Below, piece by piece: positions 23,400-34,634 of a stretch of DNA of 64,000 nt. The notes below the pieces were generated by a model that was not told the DNA's origin, did no database searches, and saw only the letters and a list, made by a program, of their open reading frames with translations. The stretch's first letter is position 1; the number at the start of each line of letters is the position of its first letter. This DNA comes from Phlegmacium glaucopus (lineage: Eukaryota > Basidiomycota > Agaricomycetes > Agaricales > Cortinariaceae), in assembly GCA_015039465.1 (NCBI GenBank), contig MU130624.1:238840-302839 (forward strand). The letters are read 5' to 3'. Position numbers and translations under genes: made by a program.

Positions 23400-24300
23400 T
23401 AGAACCAGTAGTCAGCCCAAAAATATTGTGGACAATCCAGTCAGACCCGAGTTAAGAACCAAATCAGTCACCAGAAAATATTCTGGGCCCGAACATAATG
23501 GTTAGCTGGCAGTATAATATTCTGGGCAATCAGGTCAGACCCGACTTGAGAACTGAATTGGTAGCTAGAAAATATTCTGGGCCTACCAGGTCAGAACCAA
23601 TTTAAAATATTGTTGGCCTGCTGGGTAGTCAGCCCAAAAATATTGTGGACAATCAGGTCAGACCTGAGTTAAGAACCAAATCAGTCACCAGAAAATATTC
23701 TGGGCCTACTGGGCCCCAACATAATGGTTAGCTGGCAGTATAATATTCTGGGCAATCGGGTCAGAACCAAATTGAGAACTGAATTGGTAGCTAGAAAATA
23801 TTGTGGGCCTACCAGGTCAGAACCAATGCAAAATATTGTTGGCCTTCTGGGTAGTCAGCCCAAAAATATTGTAGACAATCAGGTCAGACCCAAGTTAAGA
23901 ACCAAATCACTCACCAGAAAATATTCTTGGCCTACTGGGTCTGAACATAATGGTTAGCTGGCAGTATAATATTCTGGGCAATCAGGTCAGAACCAAGTTG
24001 AGGCCTGAATCGGTAGCCAGAACATATTCTGGACCAGGTCAGAACCAATTCAACATATTGTGAGTCTACCAGGTCAGAACCTAATGGTTAGCCAGCTGGG
24101 AAATATTCTGGGCAATCGGGTCTGACCCAAAGTAAGTAATGTGGGCCTATCTGGTCACAACCAAGCGGTTAGCCGGCCAGAACTGAAAATCAGGTCAGAA
24201 CCAATTGGAACCTAATCGTTAGCTGGGCAGAAACATTCCAGTCAGAATTGAACCTGTAGTCGGAAATATCCAAATATTGTCAGCCCAGGTCAGAACTGAG
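23400..24300. repeat. Degenerate minisatellite, about 217-226 bp higher-order unit
   Basis: The phrase GTAGTCAGCCCAAAAATATT starts at 23408, 23625 and 23851, giving units of 217 and 226 bp. Inside each unit a shorter degenerate word recurs: (A)AAATATT.TGG(G/A)C followed by AATC.GGTCAGA.CC. A diverged reverse-strand version appears at about 26750-27020. Confidence 0.75.
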
Positions 24301-24534
24301 TTGGTAGCCAGCTGGAAAATGCTCCAGTCTGATGAGCTGACCAGAGGAACCATCAAGGTTCAATAACATAGATTGAAATGGACAATATTTTGCAGGTAAC
24401 CATGTATTGTTGATCAGCATTTCTTTCACATGGCCGACCGGATGAATGGCCAAAAAACCCTAAACCCTAAGGCCAAATCTATATGTGCAAAAACACCCTC
24501 AAAATCCACAAAACAGCTCCCTAGGACCCATCCA

Positions 24535-25080
24535 TAGTGATGGTCAAGGGTAACCCCGGGGTGGAATTAGGCTGACCCTTACCCTTACCCTCCAAAAACC
24601 CTTACCCTTGGCTGAGGGTAAGGGTTTTGGAGGGTAAGGGTAAGGGTTTCTGAGGGGTTGGAGGGTAAGAAACCCCAGCAGGGTTTAGTGCAAGGGTTTG
24701 GTCCAAATCCTTCCTCAAGCTTTGTAATCCCAAGGAGCCTTCAAAGTACCTATTATTCAAAACATGTTCAGGGTGTTAAAGGTGTTTAGCAATAGATTTT
24801 AAATGAAATAGAGAGGGTTTGACTAGTATTTTAAGCTACTGACTGTTGTGAAAGCAGTAAGGCCTCTTTAGATTGCTTTTTCTCTGATTTAAAGTCAATT
24901 TTATAGATACACAACAGTTAGATCACTCTGATATCAGAGAAATAAAATTTCCCAAAAATGCCCTGACCCCTCCAGAAGGGTAAGGGTTTTTCAAGGGTCA
25001 AAAAATCTGTACCCTGACCCTGACCCTCCTTACCCTTACCCTTGTACCCCAGGGGTTTGCCAAACCCCTGCCCATCACTA
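24535..25080. mobile_element. hAT-like MITE, 546 bp, perfect 8-bp target duplication
   Basis: Flanks are CCCATCCA (24527-24534) and CCCATCCA (25081-25088). Termini read TAGTGATGGTCAAGGGT on the left and TAGTGATGGGCAGGGGT on the right (reverse complement), close to known hAT ends. Subterminal blocks are rich in CCCTTACCCTTACCC on both strands. No coding capacity. Confidence 0.85.
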
Positions 25081-25088
25081 CCCATCCA

Positions 25089-25932
25089 CATACCCTCTCC
25101 TTCTCAGTCTCTAATCCACACATGTAAGGGTGTCTTCTGTTTACTAAAATCTACTTTCCAACCATGTTTTGTCGGGAGGCTTCAATGCAAAATGAAAATT
25201 AGTGAAAAAGAGTGTTTCAGAGGCCTCTCTCAAGTTCAACTAGCAAACTAAGTTGGCTTTCTTCATTTTTCATTCAAGATATTTTCCCTCTTCATCTTGC
25301 ATCTGCCAGAGTACATAAAATTCAAACTATCAATGCCTGGCATCTTGCCTGAGCCCAAAGGCCAGAAACAAATGAAGATCTTCATGCTCACTGTCATGTT
25401 CATTGTTAGTAAGTACATGGTTGGTGGGATTAGAATAAAGGTCAACATGACCCTCCTTAGGAATCATAACATGGGTGAGAGCCTTAGTATATATCTCCTT
25501 TATCACCTACTCCAATGTGGAGGTGCCAAGTACACACCAGCCATCACATTGTAGTCAGATAGGTTACTGACTGGTATAGTTTGAATTTTGTGAATTTAGA
25601 TTGTATCAGAGTTCCTAACTGTGGGGATTTGAACAAGGTCACAGCCTGCATGTATGCTAAGGTTTTGGTCAAGTATCAGCCCAGTAGGGACTCTATCCAC
25701 TGACTGATGCAGGATGCAAAGAACCTTGTATGCACAGGCCAGCGGTATCAACCCTTAAATGGCAAGCCTTTATCCTAAGTTAGCCCATTCTGATGCACCA
25801 TCATAAATTGGGTCAGCCAGAATACATAGATCAATAGCATTCCTAGTTTTATGACCCCTAAATGGCCAGCCCTTTAACACAAGTTAGCCTATTTTGATGC
25901 ACCATCATAAGTCAGGTTGGCCCAATTACATG
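25089..25932. other. Intergenic, no gene seen
   Basis: Between the hAT-like MITE and the solo LTR. Two imperfect copies of TTAGCC.ATT.TGATGCACCATCATAA occur at about 25775 and 25885, roughly 110 bp apart. Nothing else is supportable. Confidence 0.45.
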
Positions 25933-26332
25933 TGTTACGAACTCCTTTTTCTTTTTCCTATCACCACCGAACACATGCTCGTTTCACTTACATGCTCTTT
26001 CCTTTCACCTTTCATCTCTGTCTCACATGCGCTCATCTCATTCCTTTCATATGTTTCACCTATTAATAACTATGCATACCTCTTTACATGTGGACAACTC
26101 ACCTTATGCATGCCTCTCTTACTTACTATAAATACGCTAGTCACATCGGATGTAACCTTAGCTAATTCTTGAGAATCTAACCGCGGTTACTTTGCTCTCT
26201 GAATCATCCTCAAACTCTTAAGACTCTGCTTCGACTACTAGTCTTAGCATTCTTCTGAGCTCATCGAACGACGAATGATCTTTATACGACTGTTTACAGC
26301 CAGACTCTTCTGAGCCGTTCGAAGTTGTAACA
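25933..26332. mobile_element. Solo LTR, 400 bp, 5-bp target duplication
   Basis: Begins TGTTACGAACTCC and ends GTTGTAACA, i.e. TG...CA termini with a short inverted repeat (TGTTAC/GTAACA). Flanks are ACATG at 25928-25932 and again at 26333-26337. A TATA-like ACTATAAATACG lies near 26125. No internal retroelement sequence adjoins it, so it is a solo LTR left by LTR-LTR recombination. Confidence 0.75.
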
Positions 26333-26337
26333 ACATG

Positions 26338-27674
26338 TGTGCTGAAGAAGGTAAGTCGTTTAGGATATTAGGCCAATCACAGAAACTGACTGTTCTCAAG
26401 CGAATCATTGCACATTTGGTCCAGATAGGGTGTTTTCAGACAGACCATCTGGTGGTTCCCCTCAGATGTGTTAGAAAACTTTAGGATTCGGACATGTATA
26501 TATTGTTTATTTAGCTTCATGTATTGCTCTGAAAAGTCAGGTAATGTCACCAATACACTAGTAGAACCAGCTGGGACTCGGGTGGTCACCCGACCAAGTA
26601 ATTTTGTTAGATCTAAGGTGGTCTGTCACCCGAAAACCCATGCCATGTTCTTGGTGGAAATTGGGTGGTGAACTGAACACCCAGCAAGAATGTACAGCTA
26701 CAATTCTGATGGGCACTGATTCATTTCCAACCCAAATATTTTCCTACTGGCAATTGATTTGATGCCGACCTGGTAGGCCCAGAATGTTTCCAGATTATTT
26801 TTTTCTAGCTACCAACCAATTCAATTCAGACCCAGGAGGCCCAAAGTATTTTCTGGCTAGCTACTGACTTGGTTCGGACCTGGGAGGCCCCAATGATTTC
26901 CTTCCCTACCAATTCAGTGCTGGCTGGGATATTTTCCAGCTGGCTACTAATTCTGACCTGGTCCAACATGTTTCTGACCAGGTCATCATTTTCTGAGGTA
27001 GCCAGTCCTGACCAGTTGGGTTGTCATCCTGATTACAGATTCAGAACTGTCCCTCCCTGGTGGGGCATCAGCTCACTGGTCTATGACCAACATATCCCAA
27101 CCGTGAGCTTACTCTGCTGTTCAGACCACAACTGTACATAATGCATTTTCATGTCTTGGTCTTTGACCTGAGGAATGGGCTATCATATGTGGACATGAAA
27201 GACACCTTCCTGGAGACAAAGATGCCCAAGATGAACCTGCTGTTTTCCTGATGCTGTGGGGAGGGAGATAGGCAATAGGGGCCTTGGTAGTATAGTTTGT
27301 GAACTAAACTTGTAAAGTCTACATGGAACTACATTCCAATGACCTAAATTGACAAAAAAAAAAAATTCCCCCTCACACAAAAGCACTAACTGTGGTTGGT
27401 GCTTTCAAAGACTTGGACCAGCTAGGACAACCAATGGATATGCAAAGATTAAAAAAACTATTTTATTTGGACCTTTTCTATCTAAAATACTTAATTCACT
27501 GCAGGACTCAAATTTAAAACAGGTTTCTGTCTTGGGCCTCCCAAAGTGCCATAATGTTTGGCATTCAATACCAGGGTGGTGATTTAGTAGTATAGAGGTA
27601 GCCCCCGTGATAGTGGCCTATAGTATTGTCTTATGAACTTCACAATTAATTTACTTATTGGTGGAAAAGGTGAC
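26338..27674. other. Spacer of the inverted duplication, right part: no gene seen
   Basis: Contains diverged minisatellite-like words (GGCCCA.AATGTTT, GACC.GG(A/T)GGCCC) on the strand opposite to the 23400-24300 tract, and AT-rich filler. No open frame has a recognisable domain. Confidence 0.45.
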
Positions 27675-29870
27675 ATGCTCACAGGTGGAGTTTCCCTGAT
27701 ACAATGATCGCTTCAGATTAGAAATGGAATACCAGGGGTTCAGGCGACTAATCATTCAGGTGTAGATAGATAAATGACTATGGGAGACTACATCATTATA
27801 ATATACTTCCTTCCATCATAAGTTAGGACGTCAGTGCGCGATTACCACACCCTTTCACCATTGTTGTTACTATGTTGTCTAAAAGCCTTTCGGAAGCCAT
27901 GGGGTCAGCCAGGATATGAGACGATCGAGGGATGAGAGTTTGCGAATCCTGGGTGAAGGTACAGGAGGGCGAGAACTTTTGAGGGTGGAGACTGGGAGCT
28001 CTTCCGGATGTGGATGCTCTCTTATGAATAATGCTGTATTATTAAACTTTCTCCTGAAAATTAATGGGTTTGACTGACTGTAGAAAGACGAATAGCTTCA
28101 AGGAACCTTTTGAGGCACCTTTTTCTTGGATTAGATCAAACAGGCGATATTTTTCCAATGAAAACCAAGTGTCTGGTTGCGGCCCATAGATCCTGACAAG
28201 TTTCATATTTGTATGTGACTCGACCTGTGACTTTTATTCGAGACGAAGGACCATGACAGGAAGTGAAAATCACTTGCCTCGAAACACAGGATATTGTAAA
28301 CCTCGTCGAATTCCAATCCTGTCATATTCATATCGAAGTATGGCTGTTGGTTATCCCAATCGAGAACGCGTACAACTATCTTGGGCAATGGATTGCGCCG
28401 AGGGCGCTTGTATTGATGGGCAGTGACCAAGGGACTGAAAAGTCGAATATCAGATGTGAATTCTCCATAGAAATAATAATGGGACTCACGAAGCCTCTAC
28501 AAACAGCGTAAGAGAACCGTGTCTATCACCCTGTTCTCGACAGAGAGAGAACAACCCATTGTCTGTAAGAGGTTCATATGTCATTTCCGCAGAACAGTCG
28601 GTTTGGGTGATAACGACATCTGGTCGGATTAAATATCCATAGAACCGAAGCTGTTGACAGGTTTTTCAATATCTGTGTTACGACTGAAATAACTCCACAA
28701 CGTACTGCTTCAATGATTCGTTGGCGAATGATCGGTGGATCGCCAATCCCAGTAAGACTTACACTGCATACCGGACATCGACGTGCAACAATGGTGACAG
28801 CAATGCGAGGTAGCACCTGTCTAAAAAGAAAGGATCTTGATTACCGACATTCATGCAGATAGTTCACAGACATACCTGGCGATGTTCAGATCATTAGTAC
28901 AAGGTTGTTGCTTGATAATTCTTTTAGCCGCCCTTGCCTGACTGGGAAGTAAAATTTTGAGGGAGACATTTCGACAATAGGTTACATAATGGTTTGGAGA
29001 CGTACTAAGCGTCTACAAATAGTTTTAGAGAACCATCAGGTTCAATATCTTTTCGAAAATGGCCGTAAAATGCCTCAGCTGGCCCATCACGATCTGGACT
29101 GCTTGCGGAGTGATCCTCATTGGTGAGCCACGTTCTGCCACTCTCAAGATAATAGTGGTAGCATTGGAGCTATGTGAACATCAGACTCTTTATTCTCGAA
29201 AACTCTGTAGCATTTTGACACCGACCTCTTTCACGATCCTATCCAAAATCATCCCAACACTTTCGGCACCACCGAGGTGCACGGTACATACAAACTTCTT
29301 TTCGTAACAAGTAAAAACAGTTACCACAACATCTGGCGCTCGGTACCAGTGTGGTGATTCACGATAGATTTTTAGAGCCTCAGGGCGCGGTCGCATCCTA
29401 ATAGGGGGATTAATAATGAGTTGTCGAGGAAGAGCAGAATTAATGACTTACGATTCATGTGGAAATAGTTTGAGAAAACCTCCACAATTTTGACAAAGAC
29501 TGAACAACTCTTCGAAACTGAGGTCTATGCAGGCGTCCAAGCCTGGGTCAGAGGAAAAATCGATGTATATATCTCCCTCCTGACATCCATGTTCCCAGAG
29601 CTTCAAGTAGCTTTACAAAATTGCACAAAAATGAGCGAGCACGTGTAGACACATACTGTTGCCAACAGAGCCTCCCGGAGTATCCTAAGGTCATTAATAC
29701 CCGTGACATCTACGATACATATTGCATCAAGAGTGACGAGAACATTGGGTAGCGGGGGTCTCTCCATAGAGGTTATTGTAATGCAGACGGTAGAGTGACG
29801 AGTATTAGGACTGTGCGGGAGGACACAGGAAGCAAGGTGAGGAAACGGGGTGGTGTTATGGCACTTTGCT
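27675..29870 (-). repeat. Right arm of the 2.1-kb inverted duplication
   Basis: Reverse-complement counterpart of 19930-22095. It includes the full ten-exon copy B gene and flanks down to the shared CACCACCCCGTTTCCTC upstream word. Confidence 0.85.
27823..29767 (-). CDS. Four-module repeat protein, copy B (unrecognised family), intact
   Basis: Ten exons: 29767-29657, 29600-29452, 29397-29226, 29169-29006, 28941-28876, 28820-28706, 28650-28490, 28434-28278, 28224-28079 and 28033-27823, giving 483 codons plus TAA. Exons 1, 3, 5, 6, 7, 8 and 9 equal those of copy A in length; exons 2 and 4 are each 6 nt longer, so the frame is kept. Intron phases repeat as 0 inside a module and 2 at its end. 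The donor after exon 8 is GC (GCAAGT at 28277-28272). Module ends read LFSLCQNCGGFLKLF, EPDGSLKLFVDA, LFSLCREQGDRHGSLTLFV and LFDLIQEKGASKGSLKLFV. The C-terminus after module 4 (about 70 residues, Ser/Pro-rich) is complete here, unlike copy A. No signal peptide or membrane segment is visible. Function unknown; the GSLKLFV endings could suit a small beta-rich fold, but that is a guess. Confidence 0.75.
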
Positions 29871-31099
29871 TCCTATTAAGTACTCGAGGTCGGAGTGTGA
29901 AACTTCCAAAAATTAAGGCCTCAACATTTCAATGAGCCGCAAACGCGTGTGATATCTTCGGATTTTGGCCCTTTGTAGTAGTTCAGTTCCATGACGAATT
30001 CGTTAATGCTGTGAAATATCAGTAAGCGGCAGACTATCGTGATGCTACTTCGGCGGTTGGAGTATCGTACTTCAAAGATGCGTCTCTGTGACGAAAAGAT
30101 ACAACAGTGACTAGTAGCTGATGTAACGTTTTAGTCACACGGAGGAATCAACAGACGATATGAGGGCGAGATGTGAGAAATGGGATCGGGCATTCCGAAG
30201 ACATGTGAATGATTCATGAGTAGGACGAGGTGAAGAATAAAAGATAAGTAAAACAAAAATAGAAACTTAAGAATGTGCTGACGAAATTGCGGGTCGTTAC
30301 ACTATCATTCATGTTGTTACTCAATTCGACTGACAAGTAGCAGGTGTGAGAAGCTCAAGATAATAACTCACTCTGGAGAATGGCGCAGACGGCCCCACAC
30401 ATACCAGACCTGTGACCTTTCCCTGTATGAGGTGACGGCTGCGCAGGATCATCTCCTTGGCCTCCTCGCCAAACTCCTCTCCAATAATCCCATGATACAA
30501 CTCCCTTATACACTAGTGGATTCTAATCTCTCGTGATCCAACCCAGGGGTAGCCTGAGTACACCGTCTCAATCCCACTAAAAAAGTTTTGGACATCGTAA
30601 TCAGCGTGGGCGAGCACGAACTGTTGCGGGTATGGCGTCGATCATGATTTGGAGCATTTTTTGTTGGCTCTGGGCAAAATTATCAAACGACCAGTCTTTT
30701 TCGAGAGCATACAGTGAGATTTCCGACCCCTACATACAGTCCCCCGAATAGTCGAATGGCTCGAGATCGGTGAAAATGTCGTTTTTAGAGTCTTCCTCTA
30801 AATGAAAGGCGTGTCACCGAGAATGGTTGACAAATATTGAGTCTAATGTCTTGACTACGGGACACATTATGGGCGCGGCACTCTCCATGAGGTGCTGTAC
30901 TCAGGCTGATTGTCCCGATACTATTAATATGCAGACAAGCTCCCAAATTCCCAAATTCTATATTCTGGTGGGAAGCGTAATCCCCATTGCTCAATGGATC
31001 CAAATTGTACTGAAATGCTTTCCTGTGCCATTATCAATCTAATAACAATTTTTCTGAGATGTAGATTGAGGTTGGCGAGGCTATTTATAGATACACAAC
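29871..31099. other. Intergenic with possible decayed frames
   Basis: Apart from the LTR-like segment at 30087-30301 I see no intact gene. On the minus strand, 30380-30780 has short collinear stretches (FVLAHADYDVQNFF, EEFGEEAKEMILRSRHL) broken by stops, so it may be an old pseudogene of a family I do not recognise. Confidence 0.35.
30087..30301. mobile_element. LTR-like remnant related to the Gypsy LTR at 47219
   Basis: Starts TGTGACGAAAAGATA and ends GGTCGTTACA. The first 80 bp align with the LTR at 47219-47537 (GACGAAAAGATA, CAGTGACT, GTCACAC, GAGGAA). No clear target duplication. Probably a diverged solo LTR. Confidence 0.5.
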
Positions 31100-31370
31100 C
31101 TCCTTCACCCAACCTTCACGGTTGGAGTGATGGAGAGAGGCTCCATCTTCATGGCCGCCTCCCAGAGACGATCAGAGAACCATGTTTCATCAGGATCATC
31201 CAAATTGAAAGATGGCTCGCTCTCGCTGACATCATAACGATGATTGAAGACTGTTCCCAGTTGGTCCAAGAGTTTGTTGACACCAAGTTTCTCGAATTGG
31301 GTGAGGGAACCCGTTACTTCGACCAACCGAGCAGCCTGAGTGTGTTAACACGCTCATCTTTTCGCGACCG
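31100..31370 (-). pseudogene. FunK1-type kinase, copy 3, C-terminal fragment
   Basis: Encodes TQFEKLGVNKLLDQLGTVFN, then SEPSFNLDDPDETWFSDRLW and EAAMKMEPLSITP, collinear with the ends of copies 1 and 2. Upstream the homology stops near 31400, so only the C-lobe end remains. It usefully shows the original frame at the spot where copy 2 lost a base. Confidence 0.75.
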
Positions 31371-31714
31371 CCGATTACCGACCCACTGAGGAGGCGAATG
31401 TTATGGGAAAAGATAGCCTTTCTCGAAAGGAGTTGGTTAGCTTCCAAGACATTAAATATAACTGGCATATTAAATTCGCGTTTAGAATATTTAGAGAGCT
31501 CAAGGAGACGTGTTCCGCCCTTGGGGACGCGTCGATAGTTACATACTGAAATTTTAATATCAACTACATCACAAAAGCATATGTTGACACCAAACGCGAG
31601 CGTACACAGGAAAAATCCAAAGTGGCCTAGCATTTTTCAGATGACTGGACATTCAGAAGTCGTCTGTTTAATAGGTCAGAATCATGAAAATTATCCTGGT
31701 TTTGCAAGGGCTAG

Positions 31715-32175
31715 AGCAGACTTAGTTTGAAACCTAGGCATCTTTAAACAACAGTTGAACTTACCTTAGATAAAGGACAGTTGTGTGAAGTAAGTACGTT
31801 ATCCATCAGGAGATGCAAAACTGAAGAAGACGCTTGACATCGTTTTAGGAGTCAATAAATTTCAACTGAAAAGTTTTGGTAATTAATGCTCACCTAGTAT
31901 CTGGATGAACAGCGATCCACTGAAATATGTACATTTGTGGGCGGGTAGGTCTTTCTAGGCGAAATTTGTATAGAACAAGTTTGTATTCGGGCGCCTTAAG
32001 TATGAAGCTGGGGAAACGAAGCCGAGGGAGAAGACACGTCATAAGTTAACTGGAGACGAGACGCAATCGTTGTCGGAAGGGAACAACACCAAGCAGCCCC
32101 AAAGATTCTACTTCAAAGTCAACATTGCAAGTAAGAATCTAAAAAGACAAGAACGCACATATACATCTAAAGCGG
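31715..32175 (+). repeat. Duplicate of 13915-14360
   Basis: High-identity copy, for example ACTTACCTTAGA, GACGCTTGACATCGTTT, GAAGCCGAGGGA, CATATACATCTAAA. It adjoins unrelated sequence (APE2 3' flank) where the other copy adjoins FunK1, so block order has been rearranged. Confidence 0.7.
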
Positions 32176-32199
32176 AGCCAACCCCATAGAAGTCGAATA

Positions 32200-34437
32200 T
32201 CATGTATTGCCTTTTTTCATCATCATCTCCTTTCTAACATCACTCGACCATTTGAAAAAATCGCAACGCCATTGATGATCAACCTGCTCTCTCAACCTCT
32301 CCGAACGTCCTTTATCATAGCCAGGTCCAACAGGACTAAAAAACACTGTACAGTCAGTCTGGATGTCTCTCAACACCGGCAGACGCGTGTGCTTACCGAG
32401 AACAAATAAAGAACCTTTTGCCTTTATTAGGACCTTGTTTATTGACGGTGAACTCTTTCGCAGGTTCACGATGTACTACACATTTTGGAGCTTGGATGGG
32501 AGCAAGGAGGTTATTCCAGGCCTGTTTGGTTTCTTTCTCTGCATGATGATCTTGCGAAAGTGAAGAGATCGAGTCTTGAGAGGAAAGGAGAAGCGCCAAG
32601 CGATAGTCAGCGTCCTCATCTACCTGAGTTAGACCGTCAGAAGGGGTTGTTAAATCGTTATCCCCATGGACTTGCGTTCCGGTAGCTGTCTCTTTCCCTT
32701 TGAGCTTCAACACTGATGCGGATGCGGTTGTTATTTGGGACTTTGTCGCTTTGGGTTGCGAGAAGAAGCTGGCGATCGTTGATTGGCCTGGAGTTTTTTC
32801 TTTAGCCTTGGTGGTTTCGTTTTTGCGAGTGGGTATTGTTTTTGACTTTTTTGATGATTGGGTGGTTTCTGCTGTGATTTTTCTTTTGGAAGTCAGTGAA
32901 GCAGGAGGGGGTACCGCTTGAGCAGTCGTGGACGGAGAAGGAGTGATCGAACACTCTGAGCTTGATGGGAAAGACGGCTCAGCAACAAGTGAAGATTGTC
33001 CTCGGTCCGATGGTTCAGCAGCCAAAGAAGCGTCCGAAACCAAAACCGGGGTAGGTGATAGTTCTACGGTCTGAGTATCGACGGGTTGCTTCCCGAAAAA
33101 TTTCTCCAATAGCATCTGTTTACCAGAATACTCGGCCCAGAACTTAGCTGCCAACCGAGGCGGTTCCTTCGCCTCTCCAGGTGTAGCTTGTACGCCCAAG
33201 ACATCCTGTAGCTTGATCGTTATACCATTGGCATCCGTGATCTCATCTCGAAAATCGACAAAGACAGGGCAGTGGTCACTGCCTTTCATCTCGGGTTGGA
33301 TGTCTGCAGCTGCAATCCAAGGTATTAGATTCGGTGTGATGAGGATAAAGTCTATTCGGGTGCCATAGTTGGATTCCCGTGCCGATATTTTCGTATTCCA
33401 GCCTAGAACATGAGAGTCTAAAAATGGATACGGTTGCAAAAAGTCGAAAGAAATACGTACATGTGTACATCCCCTTCCGAGTAGGCCAAAACCTGCGAAC
33501 GATATCGACCATACAACCACCCGTACCTCCAGCATCTATCAGCCAGTCCCTGATGTACCCCCTGCGGTCGGCTCCCCAAAAGCCTTCCTCACCATGGAGG
33601 CCCTCAGCAAGTCCCCGGGCAACAAGCAGAGACCCCTCACAGTGGTCCTGGACGGCGGCACAAGCGTTGAGATCTCCAACCACCATCACCTCCCGGCCCT
33701 CTTTTATCAATGCATCGACGCGAGCTTCCAAAACTTTATGATAGTTCTTCTTGAATATCTCGCGTTCGTCGGTCCCTGTACCAGTGTTCGGACAGTACAC
33801 GTTGATAAGCACGAAAAGTCCAACATCCACGACTACAGCGCGTCCTTCGCTGTCTAGGTCCTTAAAATCGAACTCCTCTTCGTCGTCGGTTAAGTCATCG
33901 ACAAGATTTGAAGACGGGTAGTTCCCATTTTTCGAGATTCGTTCTTCGGTAGCCAGTGGAGGTTTGGGTTGGATGAGGCCAGTCAGGCCTTCCTCTGCCT
34001 TGTTGGGCACCAAGGTGCTTCGACGTGTGTATGTTGCTACTCCAGAATAGCCCGCCTTTCGTACTGGAAACGAGAAGAAGGAATCGTATGAAGGTGGCAA
34101 AGCAACAGGTTTCGGTAAAGCTTGTCGAGATGATTTAACCTCTTGAATCATTTATTAGTAAACAATGGGAGTCAGCATACCTCACTTCACTACTTACCTT
34201 GGAAACAAATTATATCCGCGTTCAGGTAATTAAGAATATCGTCATGACTTTTCAAGGTGTTCCAACTTTCATCTAGGTTGTGAGCACGCGTCAAGGAACC
34301 GCCCAGAAGTAAAACGTGGTACTCACGGGTGATATTGGGGTAGTGTGCGTACGCCATTCTATGCAACGAGTATAAGAAACCACTGAGAGTCAAATACATA
34401 TCCGAAAACTCACGATATTCCATGTAACAACACGCAT
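32200..34437 (-). CDS. DNA-(apurinic or apyrimidinic site) endonuclease 2 (APE2)
   Basis: Exonuclease III-type AP endonuclease / 3'-5' exonuclease of base-excision and single-strand break repair, nuclear. Multi-exon: start at 34437 (MRVVTWNI), then NGVRTLPQYHP, WNTLKSHDDILNYLNADIICFQE and a large exon. Catalytic motifs: WNINGVR, ICFQE, INVYCPN, VVGDLNA, RIDFILI and KGSDHCPVFVD. Two PCNA-binding PIP boxes are visible, QMLLEKFF and QSTIASFF. The C-terminus is the APE2 GRF zinc finger: CVVHREPAKEFTVNKQGPNK, GKRFFICSRPVGP and CDFFKW, the last part in its own exon ending at 32200. The gene looks complete. A truncated copy of the 5' exons lies at 37370-37600 and a broken copy at 41901-43337. It is divergent from the F-box-like gene with about 200 bp between. 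Confidence 0.93.
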
Positions 34438-34634
34438 GGTACATTCTATATCACAATATTAGCCTTCCTTTTCCGCCACGCCGTCCAGGTATATGTTTAT
34501 GCTTGGAAGAGTGAAGAAAAAGAAAGATCCAGCTTGGTGGTGGATGAGCGCAAAGAGGATGTACAGCCACTGATATGCAAAACAGGCATAAATAGACATT
34601 TGCTACCGTTAGACAGGGACATCGTTGAAAGGAC

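Larger units (their letters stand above)
22096..25927. other. Spacer of the inverted duplication, left part: repeats only
   Basis: No gene is supportable. Contents are a 26-C homopolymer at 22367-22392, simple G/C-rich tracts near 22290-22380 and 22660-22730, the minisatellite at about 23400-24300, a short CCCTAAACCCTAAG run near 24460, and the small element at 24535-25080. The start of the minisatellite tract (TTAGTGATGCCAAAGTTCAG near 23288) resembles the tract that begins near 63780. Confidence 0.55.

Noticed and set aside
24455..24470. Telomeric repeat CCCTAAACCCTAAG
   Set aside because: Only two units, internal, next to a C-rich MITE; not evidence for a chromosome end.
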